Part shown: positions 31,848-40,636 of the stretch, one piece after another
Layout: every line of letters begins with the position of its first letter
How positions within the stretch are numbered: the first letter of the stretch is position 1
Assembly (NCBI GenBank): GCA_963677695.2
Contig: CAXXUJ010000001.1
Coordinates: 1,860,001 to 1,924,000, forward strand
DNA length: 64,000 bases
From: SABI01 sp963677695
GTDB lineage: Bacteria > Spirochaetota > Spirochaetia > Sphaerochaetales > Sphaerochaetaceae
Reading direction: 5' to 3'
Made by a program: the position numbers and the translations under genes
Notes under the pieces: generated by a model
What the model was told of the DNA's origin: nothing
What the model saw: the letters and a program-made list of their open reading frames with translations, nothing else
Databases searched by the model: none

Positions 31848-32681
31848 CTATCCTTTGACAGCACCTGCTGTCATTCCTGAAATTAGTTGTTTCTGTATAA
31901 AGAAGAAGAGAATGATGACCGGAAGGGCGCTCAGTACACCTCCTGCCGTCAGCAGTCCCCATTCTATCGAGAATTCACCGATCATGTTCTGGAGAGCGAT
32001 CGGGATCGTCCGTACCTTGCTGCTTGTAAGAATCGCAGCGTAGAGGTATTCGTTCCATGCGGTGATGAAGATATAGATTCCGGTGCTCATGATTCCGGGC
32101 ATAGCTACCGGTAGAACGACGCGGTACATTGCTCCAATGCGGGAGCAGCCGTCTATCTGTGCTGCCTTGTCGAGTTCAAGAGGGATAGCGTTGAAGAAGC
32201 TGGTCAGCATCCAGGTAGAGAACGGGATGGTGAAGGTCGAGTATGCCGCTATCAGGGCGATATGTTTGTCCATGAAACCTATCTGTTTCATCATGACGAA
32301 AAGCGGGACTATGAGGAGCATGATAGGGAACATGTTGATCACCAGAAACTGCATCAGCAGTGGACTTCTTCCTTTGAACTTGAAACGGGAGAAGCTGTAG
32401 CTTGCCGGTACCGTGATCCCGAGTCCCAGAAGCGCTGTGAACAGTGCGACGATCAGTGAATCATAGATGTTCTTGGTGAAATTGAGTTTCGTGAACAGTC
32501 TTGTGTAGTTCTCTGTTGTCGGATGCTCGGGAAAGAATCGGAAATCGGGTCGGTAGAGTTCCGTCTCAGGTGTGATGGATGATATGAATGTCCAGATGTA
32601 GGGTCCGATGGCGAAAAGGACGATGATCAGGACTGGGAGGTAGGTTCCCGCTATTTTTCTTGTTCTGCTTATGTGTGCCAT
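31848..32681 (-). CDS. Sugar ABC transporter permease (MalG type)
   Basis: This 277-residue inner-membrane protein has six helices and the EAA-type loop 'LDKAAQIDGCSRIGAMYRVV' near residue 185. The ATG at 32681 was chosen because GGAGG lies 7 bases ahead; an in-frame GTG two codons earlier is too close to it. It lies 2 bp after the partner permease gene. With the binding protein it forms a sugar importer lacking its own ATPase. Confidence 0.92.
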   Translation of the reverse strand: MAHISRTRKIAGTYLPVLIIVLFAIGPYIWTFISSITPETELYRPDFRFFPEHPTTENYTRLFTKLNFTKNIYDSLIVALFTALLGLGITVPASYSFSRFKFKGRSPLLMQFLVINMFPIMLLIVPLFVMMKQIGFMDKHIALIAAYSTFTIPFSTWMLTSFFNAIPLELDKAAQIDGCSRIGAMYRVVLPVAMPGIMSTGIYIFITAWNEYLYAAILTSSKVRTIPIALQNMIGEFSIEWGLLTAGGVLSALPVIILFFFIQKQLISGMTAGAVKG

Positions 32682-32683
32682 GT

Positions 32684-33577
32684 TCACGCCTCCTGTGATT
32701 TAAGAATGCTGCGGACATAGCCAGTGACTATGATCATGAGAAGCACTGTCAGAAGGACTGCCAGTGTACTTGAGTACCCGAAATCCATTCCCTTGTATGC
32801 TTTCACATAGGAGTAGACGGGAAGTGTATGAGTTGAGTAGCCAGGTCCTCCGCCGGTCATGATAAGGATGACATCGAGTGAGTTTGCCACCCATATCGTT
32901 CTCAAGAGTACCGTGGTGAGAATGACAGGTTTCAGCATCGGGACGGTGACTCTGAAGAACTGCTGACCTTTCGTTGCCCCGTCGATTTCTGCTGCTTCAT
33001 ACAGTTCTGAAGGGATTGCCTGAAGTCCGGCAAGGAGCATGATGGCGAAGAAGGGGAAGCCCTGCCAGATAAGTGCGACAATGATGGAACCCATCGCTGT
33101 CGAAGACTGGGCAAGGAAGGGGATGAATTCCTTGATCAGACCCGCTTTTGAAAGGATCTGATTGATCAGACCATAGTTGCCGTCATACATCCACCGCCAC
33201 ATCAGTGCGGTGATGACGCTTGGCGTCACCCATGGTATGAGGATGAGGGATCTCGCAATTCCCCGTCCTATGAAATCTCTATTCAGCAGAAGGGCCGTGC
33301 CGAGTCCGAGAAGAAACTGAAATACTATGATACTCACAATCCAGATAAAGGTATTTGCGAGGGAAGACCAGAACAGCGGATCAGTAAAAGCGGTCACATA
33401 GTTTGCGAATCCTATAAGTCCCTTATCCTGCGGTTTGTAGAGGATATATTGAGAGAAGCTATAGGTGATGGTCCGGAACATCGGGAGAAATATGATAGCT
33501 ACGGTGATGGCCAGTGCGGGGGTAATCAGAGCGTAGGGGAGCATGTCTCTCTTTTTCTGAATGGTTGGGTGTCCCAT
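32684..33577 (-). CDS. Sugar ABC transporter permease (MalF type)
   Basis: This 297-residue permease has six hydrophobic helices starting with 'YALITPALAITVAIIFLP' and the EAA loop 'ELYEAAEIDGATKGQQFFRV' near residue 195. The loop docks a MalK-class ATPase that is not encoded here. A long hairpin (33601-33655) separates it from the binding-protein gene. Confidence 0.92.
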   Translation of the reverse strand: MGHPTIQKKRDMLPYALITPALAITVAIIFLPMFRTITYSFSQYILYKPQDKGLIGFANYVTAFTDPLFWSSLANTFIWIVSIIVFQFLLGLGTALLLNRDFIGRGIARSLILIPWVTPSVITALMWRWMYDGNYGLINQILSKAGLIKEFIPFLAQSSTAMGSIIVALIWQGFPFFAIMLLAGLQAIPSELYEAAEIDGATKGQQFFRVTVPMLKPVILTTVLLRTIWVANSLDVILIMTGGGPGYSTHTLPVYSYVKAYKGMDFGYSSTLAVLLTVLLMIIVTGYVRSILKSQEA

Positions 33578-33600
33578 GATCGTCTCCTGTAATCGTGATG

Positions 33601-33655
33601 CGGTACCCTGTGATAGACAGGGGGGAGCAGCTGCTTCCCCCCTGATGGTGTACCG
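33601..33655 (-). terminator. Large intercistronic hairpin after the second binding-protein gene
   Basis: CAGGGGGGAGCAG / CTGCTTCCCCCCTG pair around 33618-33644 with one bulged base. Outer arms CGGTAC (33601-33606) and GTACCG (33650-33655) extend the stem. There is no T tract, so partial termination or mRNA protection is more likely. Confidence 0.6.
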
Positions 33656-33664
33656 TATCGGTTT

Positions 33665-34903
33665 CTATTTGGCGAAATGGTCTTCGATCGCCTGCATCAT
33701 TTCTGCGCTGGTGATCTTGCCTTCGAAGGCCTGCTGCATGAGAGCGGGCCAGAGTGATTCGACGAATTCGCTCACTCCCGGGTGTGCGGGGAGAACGCCT
33801 GCGAAGTCTGCGCTGTCGGTGGTGGCTTTCAGGAAGCGGTCTGCATCAGCTGAGGCATTGCTCTTGTTGATGGAAACCTGTCCGCTTGATTTCTGCCAGA
33901 CGGCATTGTTTTCAGCTTCTGCAAGGAAGGATGCCCACTTGAATGCTGCATCGGGTACTTCGGTTGCTGCGAATACAGCATTCTCTTCGTCACCGAAGGA
34001 TGTCCAGGACCCCATGGTTCCCTTGGGAACAGGAGCTGCGCTCAGTTTGTCGCCTAGTACAGCTTCAAGATCTTTGGCACTGCCGAGGTGGTGGATGGTC
34101 ATGGCTGTCTTTCCACTCTTCATGTTTGCGATGATTTCCTGGAAACCGTCACTTGGTGTGGTCGGAGGACTGACTTTGTACTTTCTGTAAAGATCAATGA
34201 ACCACTGGTTTGCCGCAATGGCTTCAGGAGTTGTCAGACCGCTGTTTCCGTTTTCATCAAAGAACTGTGCTCCGCTGGAGAGTACGAAAGTTCCCCACCA
34301 GTCGTGGCCGCCGCGTGCTCCGCGGATACCGAAACCGTAGACATCGGTCACTCCGTCACCGTTTGTGTCCCGAGTCAGCTTCTGTGCGACATCAAGGAAT
34401 TCAGCACGGGTGGTCGGTACTTTCAGACCGAGTTCGTCGAACATGTCGGTACGGTAGTAGAGATAGAGGATAACCATCTGGAGAGGCATATAGTACTGAT
34501 GACCGTCCGAGTACTTGGTGAGTTCCCAGATCTTGTCGTATACATCATCCTTTCCATCCCAGGCAGCGATATAATCGTCGAGGGGGAGGAGTGCTCCCAT
34601 GTCTACCAGCTGGGGCTGCCACCACAGTTTCACCTGAGCTACATCTGGCGGATAGCCTCCGGCGATCGCGGTGAGAAGTTTCTGGTTGTAAGAATCCCAG
34701 CTGATTCTCTCTGCCTCGATCTCGATTCCCGGGTTCTCTGCTTCGAACTTCTCGATCAGCGGATTGAGTGCTGTTTCGGGGTTATCGAAGTGATACCAGA
34801 ATTTAACGACCTGCGTTTCCTCGGCCTTCTCCTGTGCACCCTGTGCAAAGACGAATGAACCGGCTGTGAGCAGGATCAAAGTTATAGCGATAACTTTTCT
34901 CAT
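33665..34903 (-). CDS. Sugar ABC transporter substrate-binding protein
   Basis: This 412-residue periplasmic protein is of the extracellular solute-binding family 1. The signal peptide 'VIAITLILLTAGSFVFAQG' ends before 'AQEKAEETQ'. The mature start 'VVKFWYHFDNPETALNPLIE' and 'FEAENPGIEIEAERISWD' are standard for carbohydrate binders. GGAGG precedes the ATG. It lies 14 bp after the transketolase C-subunit gene, so transport and transketolase steps are expressed together. The sugar cannot be read, though the context suggests a ketose or a sugar easily turned into one. Confidence 0.9.
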   Translation of the reverse strand: MRKVIAITLILLTAGSFVFAQGAQEKAEETQVVKFWYHFDNPETALNPLIEKFEAENPGIEIEAERISWDSYNQKLLTAIAGGYPPDVAQVKLWWQPQLVDMGALLPLDDYIAAWDGKDDVYDKIWELTKYSDGHQYYMPLQMVILYLYYRTDMFDELGLKVPTTRAEFLDVAQKLTRDTNGDGVTDVYGFGIRGARGGHDWWGTFVLSSGAQFFDENGNSGLTTPEAIAANQWFIDLYRKYKVSPPTTPSDGFQEIIANMKSGKTAMTIHHLGSAKDLEAVLGDKLSAAPVPKGTMGSWTSFGDEENAVFAATEVPDAAFKWASFLAEAENNAVWQKSSGQVSINKSNASADADRFLKATTDSADFAGVLPAHPGVSEFVESLWPALMQQAFEGKITSAEMMQAIEDHFAK

Positions 34904-34917
34904 AACGTTCCTCCTTG

Positions 34918-35859
34918 TTATTTCTCCTTCAGGACAAGCCTGACTTGATTAACGATATCTTCAGGTGTGAGATGATACTTCTTCAAAATTTCATCGGGTT
35001 CGCCCGATTCTCCGAACGTATCGAGCATACCTACCATGCGCATGGCAGTGGGCTGGCGTTGTGCAAGCACCTCGGAAACAGCTCCTCCCAAACCTCCTAG
35101 GACGGTGTGTTCCTCAGCTGTCACCACACACCCGCATTTCGCTGCGGCAGCGACAATCGCTTCGGCATCGATCGGTTTGACTGTGTGAATATTCAGTACT
35201 TCTGCTTCGATTCCCTCTTTTTTGAGAGTTCTGGCAGCTTCGAGGGCGAAGGGAACCATCATTCCCATCGCTATGATAGCGACATCACTTCCTTCCCTCA
35301 TCGTCTTTCCCTTTCCGATGACAAAAGGTTCATCGAAGGAAGTGACGACCTCGGTCGCGACTCTTCCGTACCTGAGGTAGACAGGGCCGTCCATCTCTGC
35401 AGCGGCTACCGTAGCATGGTAGGCTTCATTCGCATCACAGGGAACGAGGACGGTCATGCCGGGTATCATCCTCATAAGGGCGACATCCTCGAAAGCCTGA
35501 TGGGTCGCTCCGTCAGCTCCTACACAGACTCCGCCGTGGCTGGTGGCGATCTTCACATTCGCATGATTGTATGCGCAGTTGACCCTGATGGCCTGGTTGG
35601 CTAAGGAGGCGGAGAAGATGGCAAAGGTGCTGGTGAACGGGATCAGACCATCAATGGCCATGCCGGCGGCGGTGCCGATCATATCTGATTCCTTGATACC
35701 CATCTGATAGAATCTGTCGGGGAAGTGTTCAGCGAACTTGCCCACCTTGATCGCATCGGTAAGGTCGGCAGTGAGGGCCACTATCCGAGGATCCTTCGCT
35801 CCGAGATCTGCCAGAGCGTCTCCGAATGCTTCCCGCATTGATTTATTTCCACTGTACAT
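34918..35859 (-). CDS. Transketolase C-terminal subunit (split enzyme)
   Basis: This 313-residue protein equals the pyrimidine-binding and C-terminal domains of transketolase. It has 'PDRFYQMGIKESDMIGTAAG', where the family Glu activates thiamine diphosphate, 'HGGVCVGADGATHQAFEDVA', and a C-terminal domain ending in 'TVLGGLGGAVSEVLAQ'. It needs the N-subunit encoded just upstream. Similar split enzymes occur with apulose-4-phosphate, sulfofructose and other unusual sugar routes, so its substrate may differ from the full-length Tkt at 1287. It starts 3 bp after the N-subunit stop with its own GGAGG. Confidence 0.92.
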   Translation of the reverse strand: MYSGNKSMREAFGDALADLGAKDPRIVALTADLTDAIKVGKFAEHFPDRFYQMGIKESDMIGTAAGMAIDGLIPFTSTFAIFSASLANQAIRVNCAYNHANVKIATSHGGVCVGADGATHQAFEDVALMRMIPGMTVLVPCDANEAYHATVAAAEMDGPVYLRYGRVATEVVTSFDEPFVIGKGKTMREGSDVAIIAMGMMVPFALEAARTLKKEGIEAEVLNIHTVKPIDAEAIVAAAAKCGCVVTAEEHTVLGGLGGAVSEVLAQRQPTAMRMVGMLDTFGESGEPDEILKKYHLTPEDIVNQVRLVLKEK

Positions 35860-35862
35860 GAT

Positions 35863-36747
35863 TTACTCCTCCCTTCCGTCGATAGGGAAGTCGGTATAAC
35901 GTGAGTTCGCTCCGACTGCCTCGAGGGCTTCGGCTGTCTGCTGATCCGACGGAGTCGCTCCATGCCAGGCAGAAAGACCTTCCATGAAAGGCACTCCCTT
36001 CGCCATTACCGTAGTCCCTATGATGGCTGTCGGTTTTCCCTTCACCTGAGAAGCCTCATCAAGTGCTTCAAGAAGGGAAGGAATATCGTGTCCGTCGATT
36101 TCGACAACGTGCCAGCCGAAGGAGGAGAGGCGGATGCCGAGGGGTTCTATGCCCATCACGTCCTCCACCTTTCCGTCGATCTGAATATTGTTCAGGTTGA
36201 TGAAGGCGCATACATTATCGAGTTTGTAATGGGAAGCGGTCATGAAGGATTCCCATACCTGTCCCTCCTGAAGTTCGCCGTCACCGAGGACGATATAGAC
36301 TCGTCCTTCAGATTTTCGTGCTTTCATGGAGAGTGCGATACCGTTTCCAACCGGAAATCCCTGTCCGAGGGGACCGCTGGAGGTTTCGACGAAGGCTGGC
36401 ATTGCCTTACGGGAGGGATGTCCCTGTAATCGCGAACCCATCTGTCTGTGGGTAGCAAGTTCTTCAAGGGGGATCATCCCGCACCTGGCAAGGGCTGCAT
36501 ACCAGACAGCGCAGGTATGACCGTTGGAAAGGATCATCCGGTCCCTGTCGGGATCATCGCTTCGCTCCGTATCATATTCGAATGTCCACCCATAAAGGGC
36601 TGCCATGTAATCGGCAAGACCGAGAGCTCCGCCGATATGTCCGCTTCCTGCATGGCTGATCATACGGATGGTATCCCGTCTGAGCTGCTGTGCAAGATCC
36701 TGAAGTTTCTGCAGGTCAGCTTTTCCCTGCATCCGTTTCTGTTTCAT
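35863..36747 (-). CDS. Transketolase N-terminal subunit (split enzyme)
   Basis: This 294-residue protein is the diphosphate-binding half of transketolase. 'ISHAGSGHIGGALGLADYMA' near residue 32 is the start signature. 'YIVLGDGELQEGQVWESFM' near residue 146 and 'CAFINLNNIQIDG' give the metal and diphosphate site, and 'GHDIPSLLEALDEA' follows. It starts from a clean ATG 29 bp after the GntR gene and is followed by the C-subunit gene. The two are proper subunits, each with its own start and stop, and not one gene broken by a frameshift. Confidence 0.93.
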   Translation of the reverse strand: MKQKRMQGKADLQKLQDLAQQLRRDTIRMISHAGSGHIGGALGLADYMAALYGWTFEYDTERSDDPDRDRMILSNGHTCAVWYAALARCGMIPLEELATHRQMGSRLQGHPSRKAMPAFVETSSGPLGQGFPVGNGIALSMKARKSEGRVYIVLGDGELQEGQVWESFMTASHYKLDNVCAFINLNNIQIDGKVEDVMGIEPLGIRLSSFGWHVVEIDGHDIPSLLEALDEASQVKGKPTAIIGTTVMAKGVPFMEGLSAWHGATPSDQQTAEALEAVGANSRYTDFPIDGREE

Positions 36748-36776
36748 ATTCCTCCCCGTAGGTCCTTCTCTTTCTG

Positions 36777-37475
36777 TTATGTTTTCGGCTTCTTCAGGCC
36801 GACTCTTCTCTCTATGGAGTTATCCATATGAACACTCATAGCAAGTGATGCCGCTTCGGGATCCTTCTGTTCGATCGATTCCACGATTGCCAGGTGTTCA
36901 TCAAGCGAGTGTTTCTTCACGATCTCATATTCTTCTACAAAATCTTTGTTCATCGAAATGATTTCAGGTGTGATCAATGTGATCAGCGATTCGAGAACGG
37001 TATTCCCGGCAGCCTTTGCTATGGCAAGGTGGAAGAGGTGGTCCTCTTCCAGAGTCGTCTGCCCTGCACGGTAGGCCTGTTCGAAATTCCTGTGGGCCTG
37101 AACGATCTCCGCTATATCCTTTTCAGTCCCCCGTATCGCTGCAAGACGGGCTGCCTCTATTTCCAGCGGCTTTCTGGTTTCCATCAGGTCGGCGATCTCA
37201 TGAGCCTTGAACCGGAGGATATTGTTGATGATCGATTCGAGGGTTATCGACTTGATAGGTGATACATAGATTCCCTTCTGAGGGACGATGGTGAGAACGC
37301 CGTAGTGTTCAAGGCGCTGCAGTGCGATGCGGACATATCCTCTGGTGGTGTTCAGCTCTTCAGCTAGAACCCTCTCGGAAGGCATTCTGCTTCCGCTCGA
37401 GATTGCACCCTTGTGAATCATATCCTGAATTTTTCTGAGTATCCGATCGACCGGATGCTCTTTCTGTTCACCCAT
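36777..37475 (-). CDS. GntR/FadR-family regulator of the split-transketolase operon
   Basis: This 232-residue regulator has a winged helix ('IHKGAISSGSRMPSERVLAE', 'LNTTRGYVRIALQRLEHYG') and an all-helical FCD effector domain. Domain landmarks are 'LMETRKPLEIEAARLAA' and 'FHLAIAKAAGNTVLESLI', with His and Asp ligands typical of metal-dependent FCD sensors. It is the first gene of the seven-gene operon. Two matching palindromes lie within 70 bp upstream, so it probably represses its own operon until a sugar acid or sugar phosphate binds. GGAGGGG precedes the ATG. Confidence 0.9.
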   Translation of the reverse strand: MGEQKEHPVDRILRKIQDMIHKGAISSGSRMPSERVLAEELNTTRGYVRIALQRLEHYGVLTIVPQKGIYVSPIKSITLESIINNILRFKAHEIADLMETRKPLEIEAARLAAIRGTEKDIAEIVQAHRNFEQAYRAGQTTLEEDHLFHLAIAKAAGNTVLESLITLITPEIISMNKDFVEEYEIVKKHSLDEHLAIVESIEQKDPEAASLAMSVHMDNSIERRVGLKKPKT

Positions 37476-37490
37476 TACCCCTCCACACGA

Positions 37491-37543
37491 ACTGGTTAAC
37501 CAGTAACCAAAAGAAGTGTATCACTGGTTAACCAGATACGCAA
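37491..37543 (-). promoter_or_regulatory. Promoter with two GntR operators
   Basis: ACTGGTTAACCAGT (37491-37504) and ACTGGTTAACCAGA (37523-37536) share the palindrome CTGGTTAACCAG, centres 32 bp apart. On the minus strand TTGCGT (37538-37543), 17 bp and TACACT (37515-37520) form a promoter, so one operator fills the spacer between -35 and -10 and the other lies just downstream. Confidence 0.75.
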
Positions 37544-37733
37544 GGAAAATTTTTACAGAGGAAAAACGGAGAGAAATATGGAAAATCAGTGAAAGAAAAG
37601 AGAAGAAGGAGGAGAGAAACAAGGGTCCCAGGACCAATAGGATTGGGATAAAGATCTCATTTTGTGTATAAAGATCCCTTCTCCAAGCTTTATTTTTCAT
37701 GCTACATTACCTCAAAAGGTGGAAAGGGGTGGT

Positions 37734-38639
37734 ATGGATCACGGTTCAATAGATAGTAGAACGGGATTTGCTCAGGTGGCATTTGCTCATGTCCTATGGG
37801 GAATTCTTCCCCTGTACTGGAGTCTTCTCAATCATGTGCCTTCCATTGAAGTTATGATGAACAGAATACTCTGGACGGGTCTGTTCAGTGCAGGTTATTT
37901 CCTCCTGAAAGGGAAAAATCCGATCAGGATCGCGCTTGAGACTTTCAGGACAAGCCGAGTGTGGCTCCTTGTCGCCAGTGCCCTTTTCATTGCTTTGAAC
38001 TGGATTGTTTTTCTCTACACCATTTCATTAGGACACCTGCTGCAGGCCAGTATGGCCTATTTCATCTCGCCGCTTCTTCTCGTGCTGTTCGCTATGATCT
38101 TTTTCAAGGAAAAGATGGGAAAACTTCAGGCTGTCGCACTGTCCCTCTGCCTCATCGGTGTTGTGTATACCGGGGTGATGGGAGGGGAGATTCCCTACTT
38201 TTCACTGATCATTGCTCTCACCTTTGCAGCCTACACGATATGCAAAAAAGCGCTCCGTCTTGACGGTATCCAGGCACTCCTCATGGACGGCCTGATCATT
38301 ATGCCGGTTTCGCTGAGTTTTGTTACGTACCTGCTGGTAACAGGGCAAAGTTCCTATTCGCTGAATGATATACCGACCACCTCGCTGCTCATACTGGGGG
38401 GCATAGTGACGATTATTCCTCTCGTCCTCTATATCAGGGGGAACATGAGCGTATCGGCAACGACAGTAGGATTCCTTCAGTTCATTCTTCCTGTCATGGC
38501 TTTCCTCCTCGGTATTTTCGTCTTTGATGAACCCTTCAAGGTTCATGATGCGATCACCTTCTCCTGTATCCTTGCAGGGGTCACTCTCTACCTCATTTCC
38601 CTGAGAAAGAAGACGGTACTGAAAGAGCTTCCCGTATAA
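37734..38639 (+). CDS. RarD-like EamA transporter
   Basis: This 301-residue inner-membrane protein has ten helices and the RarD-type pattern: 'AFAHVLWGILPLYWSLLNHV' at the start, 'MMNRILWTGLFSAGYFLL', and 'WIVFLYTISLGHLLQASM' with the typical Gly-His. RarD proteins were linked to chloramphenicol sensitivity, but their substrate is unknown. The ATG at 37734 follows AAAGGGG; an earlier in-frame ATG at 37662 has no ribosome site. It stands alone, divergent from the GntR operon. Confidence 0.85.
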   Translation: MDHGSIDSRTGFAQVAFAHVLWGILPLYWSLLNHVPSIEVMMNRILWTGLFSAGYFLLKGKNPIRIALETFRTSRVWLLVASALFIALNWIVFLYTISLGHLLQASMAYFISPLLLVLFAMIFFKEKMGKLQAVALSLCLIGVVYTGVMGGEIPYFSLIIALTFAAYTICKKALRLDGIQALLMDGLIIMPVSLSFVTYLLVTGQSSYSLNDIPTTSLLILGGIVTIIPLVLYIRGNMSVSATTVGFLQFILPVMAFLLGIFVFDEPFKVHDAITFSCILAGVTLYLISLRKKTVLKELPV

Positions 38640-38663
38640 TTTCGGAGATTCCTTCTTTTGTTC

Positions 38664-38715
38664 TTGCCTTTACCCTAACGTTACAATATAATAAACGTTA
38701 CAAAGAGTGTAACGT
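38664..38715 (+). promoter_or_regulatory. Promoter with three AACGTTACAA-type operators
   Basis: TTGCCT (38664-38669), 17 bp, TATAAT (38687-38692). AACGTTACAA at 38677-38686 and 38694-38703 flank the -10 as direct repeats, and TGTAACGT at 38708-38715 is an inverted copy. The regulator encoded next is the obvious candidate binder. Confidence 0.75.
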
Positions 38716-38728
38716 AAGGAGGGAGTAT

Positions 38729-39301
38729 ATGGGTTCAGAAGAGAGAAAGGTGATTCTTCTTGATACGGATGAGAAACTGAAAATATTCTCCTTCCCTCTG
38801 CGTCAAAGGATTCTCAGGACCATGAAAGTTGCCGGTGTTCCTCTCACCTCCAAGAGGGTAGCTGATATGCTTGGTATCTCTCCTTCCTCGGCAAGGCATC
38901 ACCTGATGAAACTCCAGGGACTGGGTTTGGTTGAGCATGATCACTATGAAATGATCAATGGGATACAGGCAGACTACCTGAGGACGGTGGATGCTTCGGT
39001 GTCGATAGGGGTTCAGGTGGATGATTCTCTGTATAACCAGCGAGAACAGACAACGCGTCAGGTTGTTGCAGATATCATACACCGATTCTTTGCCGCGCTT
39101 CCGCGCCTGAGAAACGTAAAGAAGCATGATCCTTCCCTTTTCAACGGCGACCTTCTTACAGGAATCGTCCATCTCAGCGAACCGGATGCGAAGAAGTTCA
39201 ATTACATGGTGAGAGATTTTCTTGATGCCCATGAATCGCCGGCAAGTGACAAAGACAAAGCATGGGAATTCGCATTTCTCATGTATGAAACAAAGGAGTG
39301 A
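38729..39301 (+). CDS. ArsR-like winged-helix regulator
   Basis: This 190-residue regulator has an ArsR/HTH_20-type DNA-binding domain: 'KIFSFPLRQRILRTMKVAGV', 'LTSKRVADMLGISPSSARHH', 'LMKLQGLGLVEHD'. A helical C-terminal part follows ('LFNGDLLTGIVHLSEPDAKK'). No ArsR metal-binding cysteines are seen, so the ligand is probably organic. GGAGG stands before the ATG. It is followed 3 bp later by an MFS gene and most likely represses the pair through the three sites at the promoter. Confidence 0.85.
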   Translation: MGSEERKVILLDTDEKLKIFSFPLRQRILRTMKVAGVPLTSKRVADMLGISPSSARHHLMKLQGLGLVEHDHYEMINGIQADYLRTVDASVSIGVQVDDSLYNQREQTTRQVVADIIHRFFAALPRLRNVKKHDPSLFNGDLLTGIVHLSEPDAKKFNYMVRDFLDAHESPASDKDKAWEFAFLMYETKE

Positions 39302-39304
39302 CCT

Positions 39305-40546
39305 ATGAGCATGTTCCGTGCCGGTTTTATCATGGTCCTCGATTTCTTCGCTCTTGGAATCACATTGCCCATGATGAATGTGGTCCTTCTTTCAAAGGGG
39401 CTTACACTCAGTACCCTCGCCCTTTTCATGGCATTGTACAGTGGAATCATAGTCGCTACGGAAATTCCGAGCGGTTACCTTAGTGACAGGATTGGAAGAA
39501 TTCCGATGTATCTCATTGCAAAACTGCTCACCTTCTTCGGCATGGTGACGGTATTTGTCTCACACTCTCTGTTCTTCATGTTTGGAGCAGCCGTCCTGCT
39601 CTCTCTTGCCCGTTCCTGTTCCTCCGGCTCCTTTGAAGCTGTCGTGGTTGACTGGCATAAGGAAACATACGGTACAGAGAAGATGCATCAGATTACAACT
39701 ATGATGTCCGTCTGGGAAACTCTCGGGTTATCATCAGGAGCGCTTGCTTCAGGATTTGTTGCCCGAATCTTTACCCATCTGCATATCGGAAGTGACGGTA
39801 GGGCAGGGGTGTTTCTCATCAGCGCTCTCATGCAGGTGGTGATTATCATATTGACAGTACAGCTGCGAAAAACGCTATCGGATGATCAAATAACAGGGAG
39901 CGATCAGATTTCAGTGAAGCAGCTCCTTTCCATAGCGGGAGAGAAGAGTTTCGCCTCCATTCTCATTCTGATCTTTGCCCTCGGAATTATCCTCTCTTCC
40001 ATCGAGTTGTACTGGCAGCCTGTCCTGCTTCAGATGATACCTGGTGATGATCTGGGTTCGATCCTCCTCGGTATCGTTGCCTTCATAGGGTTCATGGGAG
40101 CCCTGGTCGGCTCGCTCCTTGCCGGAAAGCTGATCGGGAGGTGGAAAAAGGGGACGTCATTTATCTTTGTCCTGCTGAGGCTTCTTCTGGCGCTCTCCTT
40201 CGTCCTGCTTGCACTCACCCATACCGAGCTGGGCTTCTTCGGCCTCTATGCATTATTCTATATCTTCGTGGCAATGTCCGGAGTCGTCTCTGGAACTATC
40301 GTCAATACGAGGATCCCTTCCGCACTGAGATCTTCTCTGCTCTCAACCGCATCATTCGCCCTTCAGATAGGGGGACTCGCGGCCACTCTGTTCGCCTCTG
40401 CCTGGCTTTCAGGCGGTAAGAGGAGTATACGCTCTCTCTGGATTATTTATGCCGTACTCTCCGTATGTGCTCTCATCCCTTTCTTCATTCACGAAATCAG
40501 GGGCAAAGGGTATCGGGAAGAGGTTACATTGAAAGAAAACGAATAG
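39305..40546 (+). CDS. MFS transporter, probably efflux
   Basis: This 413-residue inner-membrane protein has 12 hydrophobic segments. 'GYLSDRIGRIPMYLIAKLLT' near residue 58 is the MFS motif A between helices 2 and 3. It belongs to the general drug/metabolite efflux type. Coupling to an autoregulated ArsR-like regulator gene 3 bp upstream is the usual design for substrate-induced export. The substrate is unknown. It is only distantly like the other MFS protein at 20019. Confidence 0.88.
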   Translation: MSMFRAGFIMVLDFFALGITLPMMNVVLLSKGLTLSTLALFMALYSGIIVATEIPSGYLSDRIGRIPMYLIAKLLTFFGMVTVFVSHSLFFMFGAAVLLSLARSCSSGSFEAVVVDWHKETYGTEKMHQITTMMSVWETLGLSSGALASGFVARIFTHLHIGSDGRAGVFLISALMQVVIIILTVQLRKTLSDDQITGSDQISVKQLLSIAGEKSFASILILIFALGIILSSIELYWQPVLLQMIPGDDLGSILLGIVAFIGFMGALVGSLLAGKLIGRWKKGTSFIFVLLRLLLALSFVLLALTHTELGFFGLYALFYIFVAMSGVVSGTIVNTRIPSALRSSLLSTASFALQIGGLAATLFASAWLSGGKRSIRSLWIIYAVLSVCALIPFFIHEIRGKGYREEVTLKENE

Positions 40547-40636
40547 TCTTCATTCCTGTGCACTATCGGGCAATGGGACTATCTCAGTGATCGTATATTT
40601 TCCAGATAGCGAATGTTCATTATCAACCGTGCAATC

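Noticed and set aside
34918..36747. Transketolase broken by a frameshift
   Set aside because: Each half has its own stop, ribosome site and clean ends at the known subunit boundary; split transketolases are an established type.
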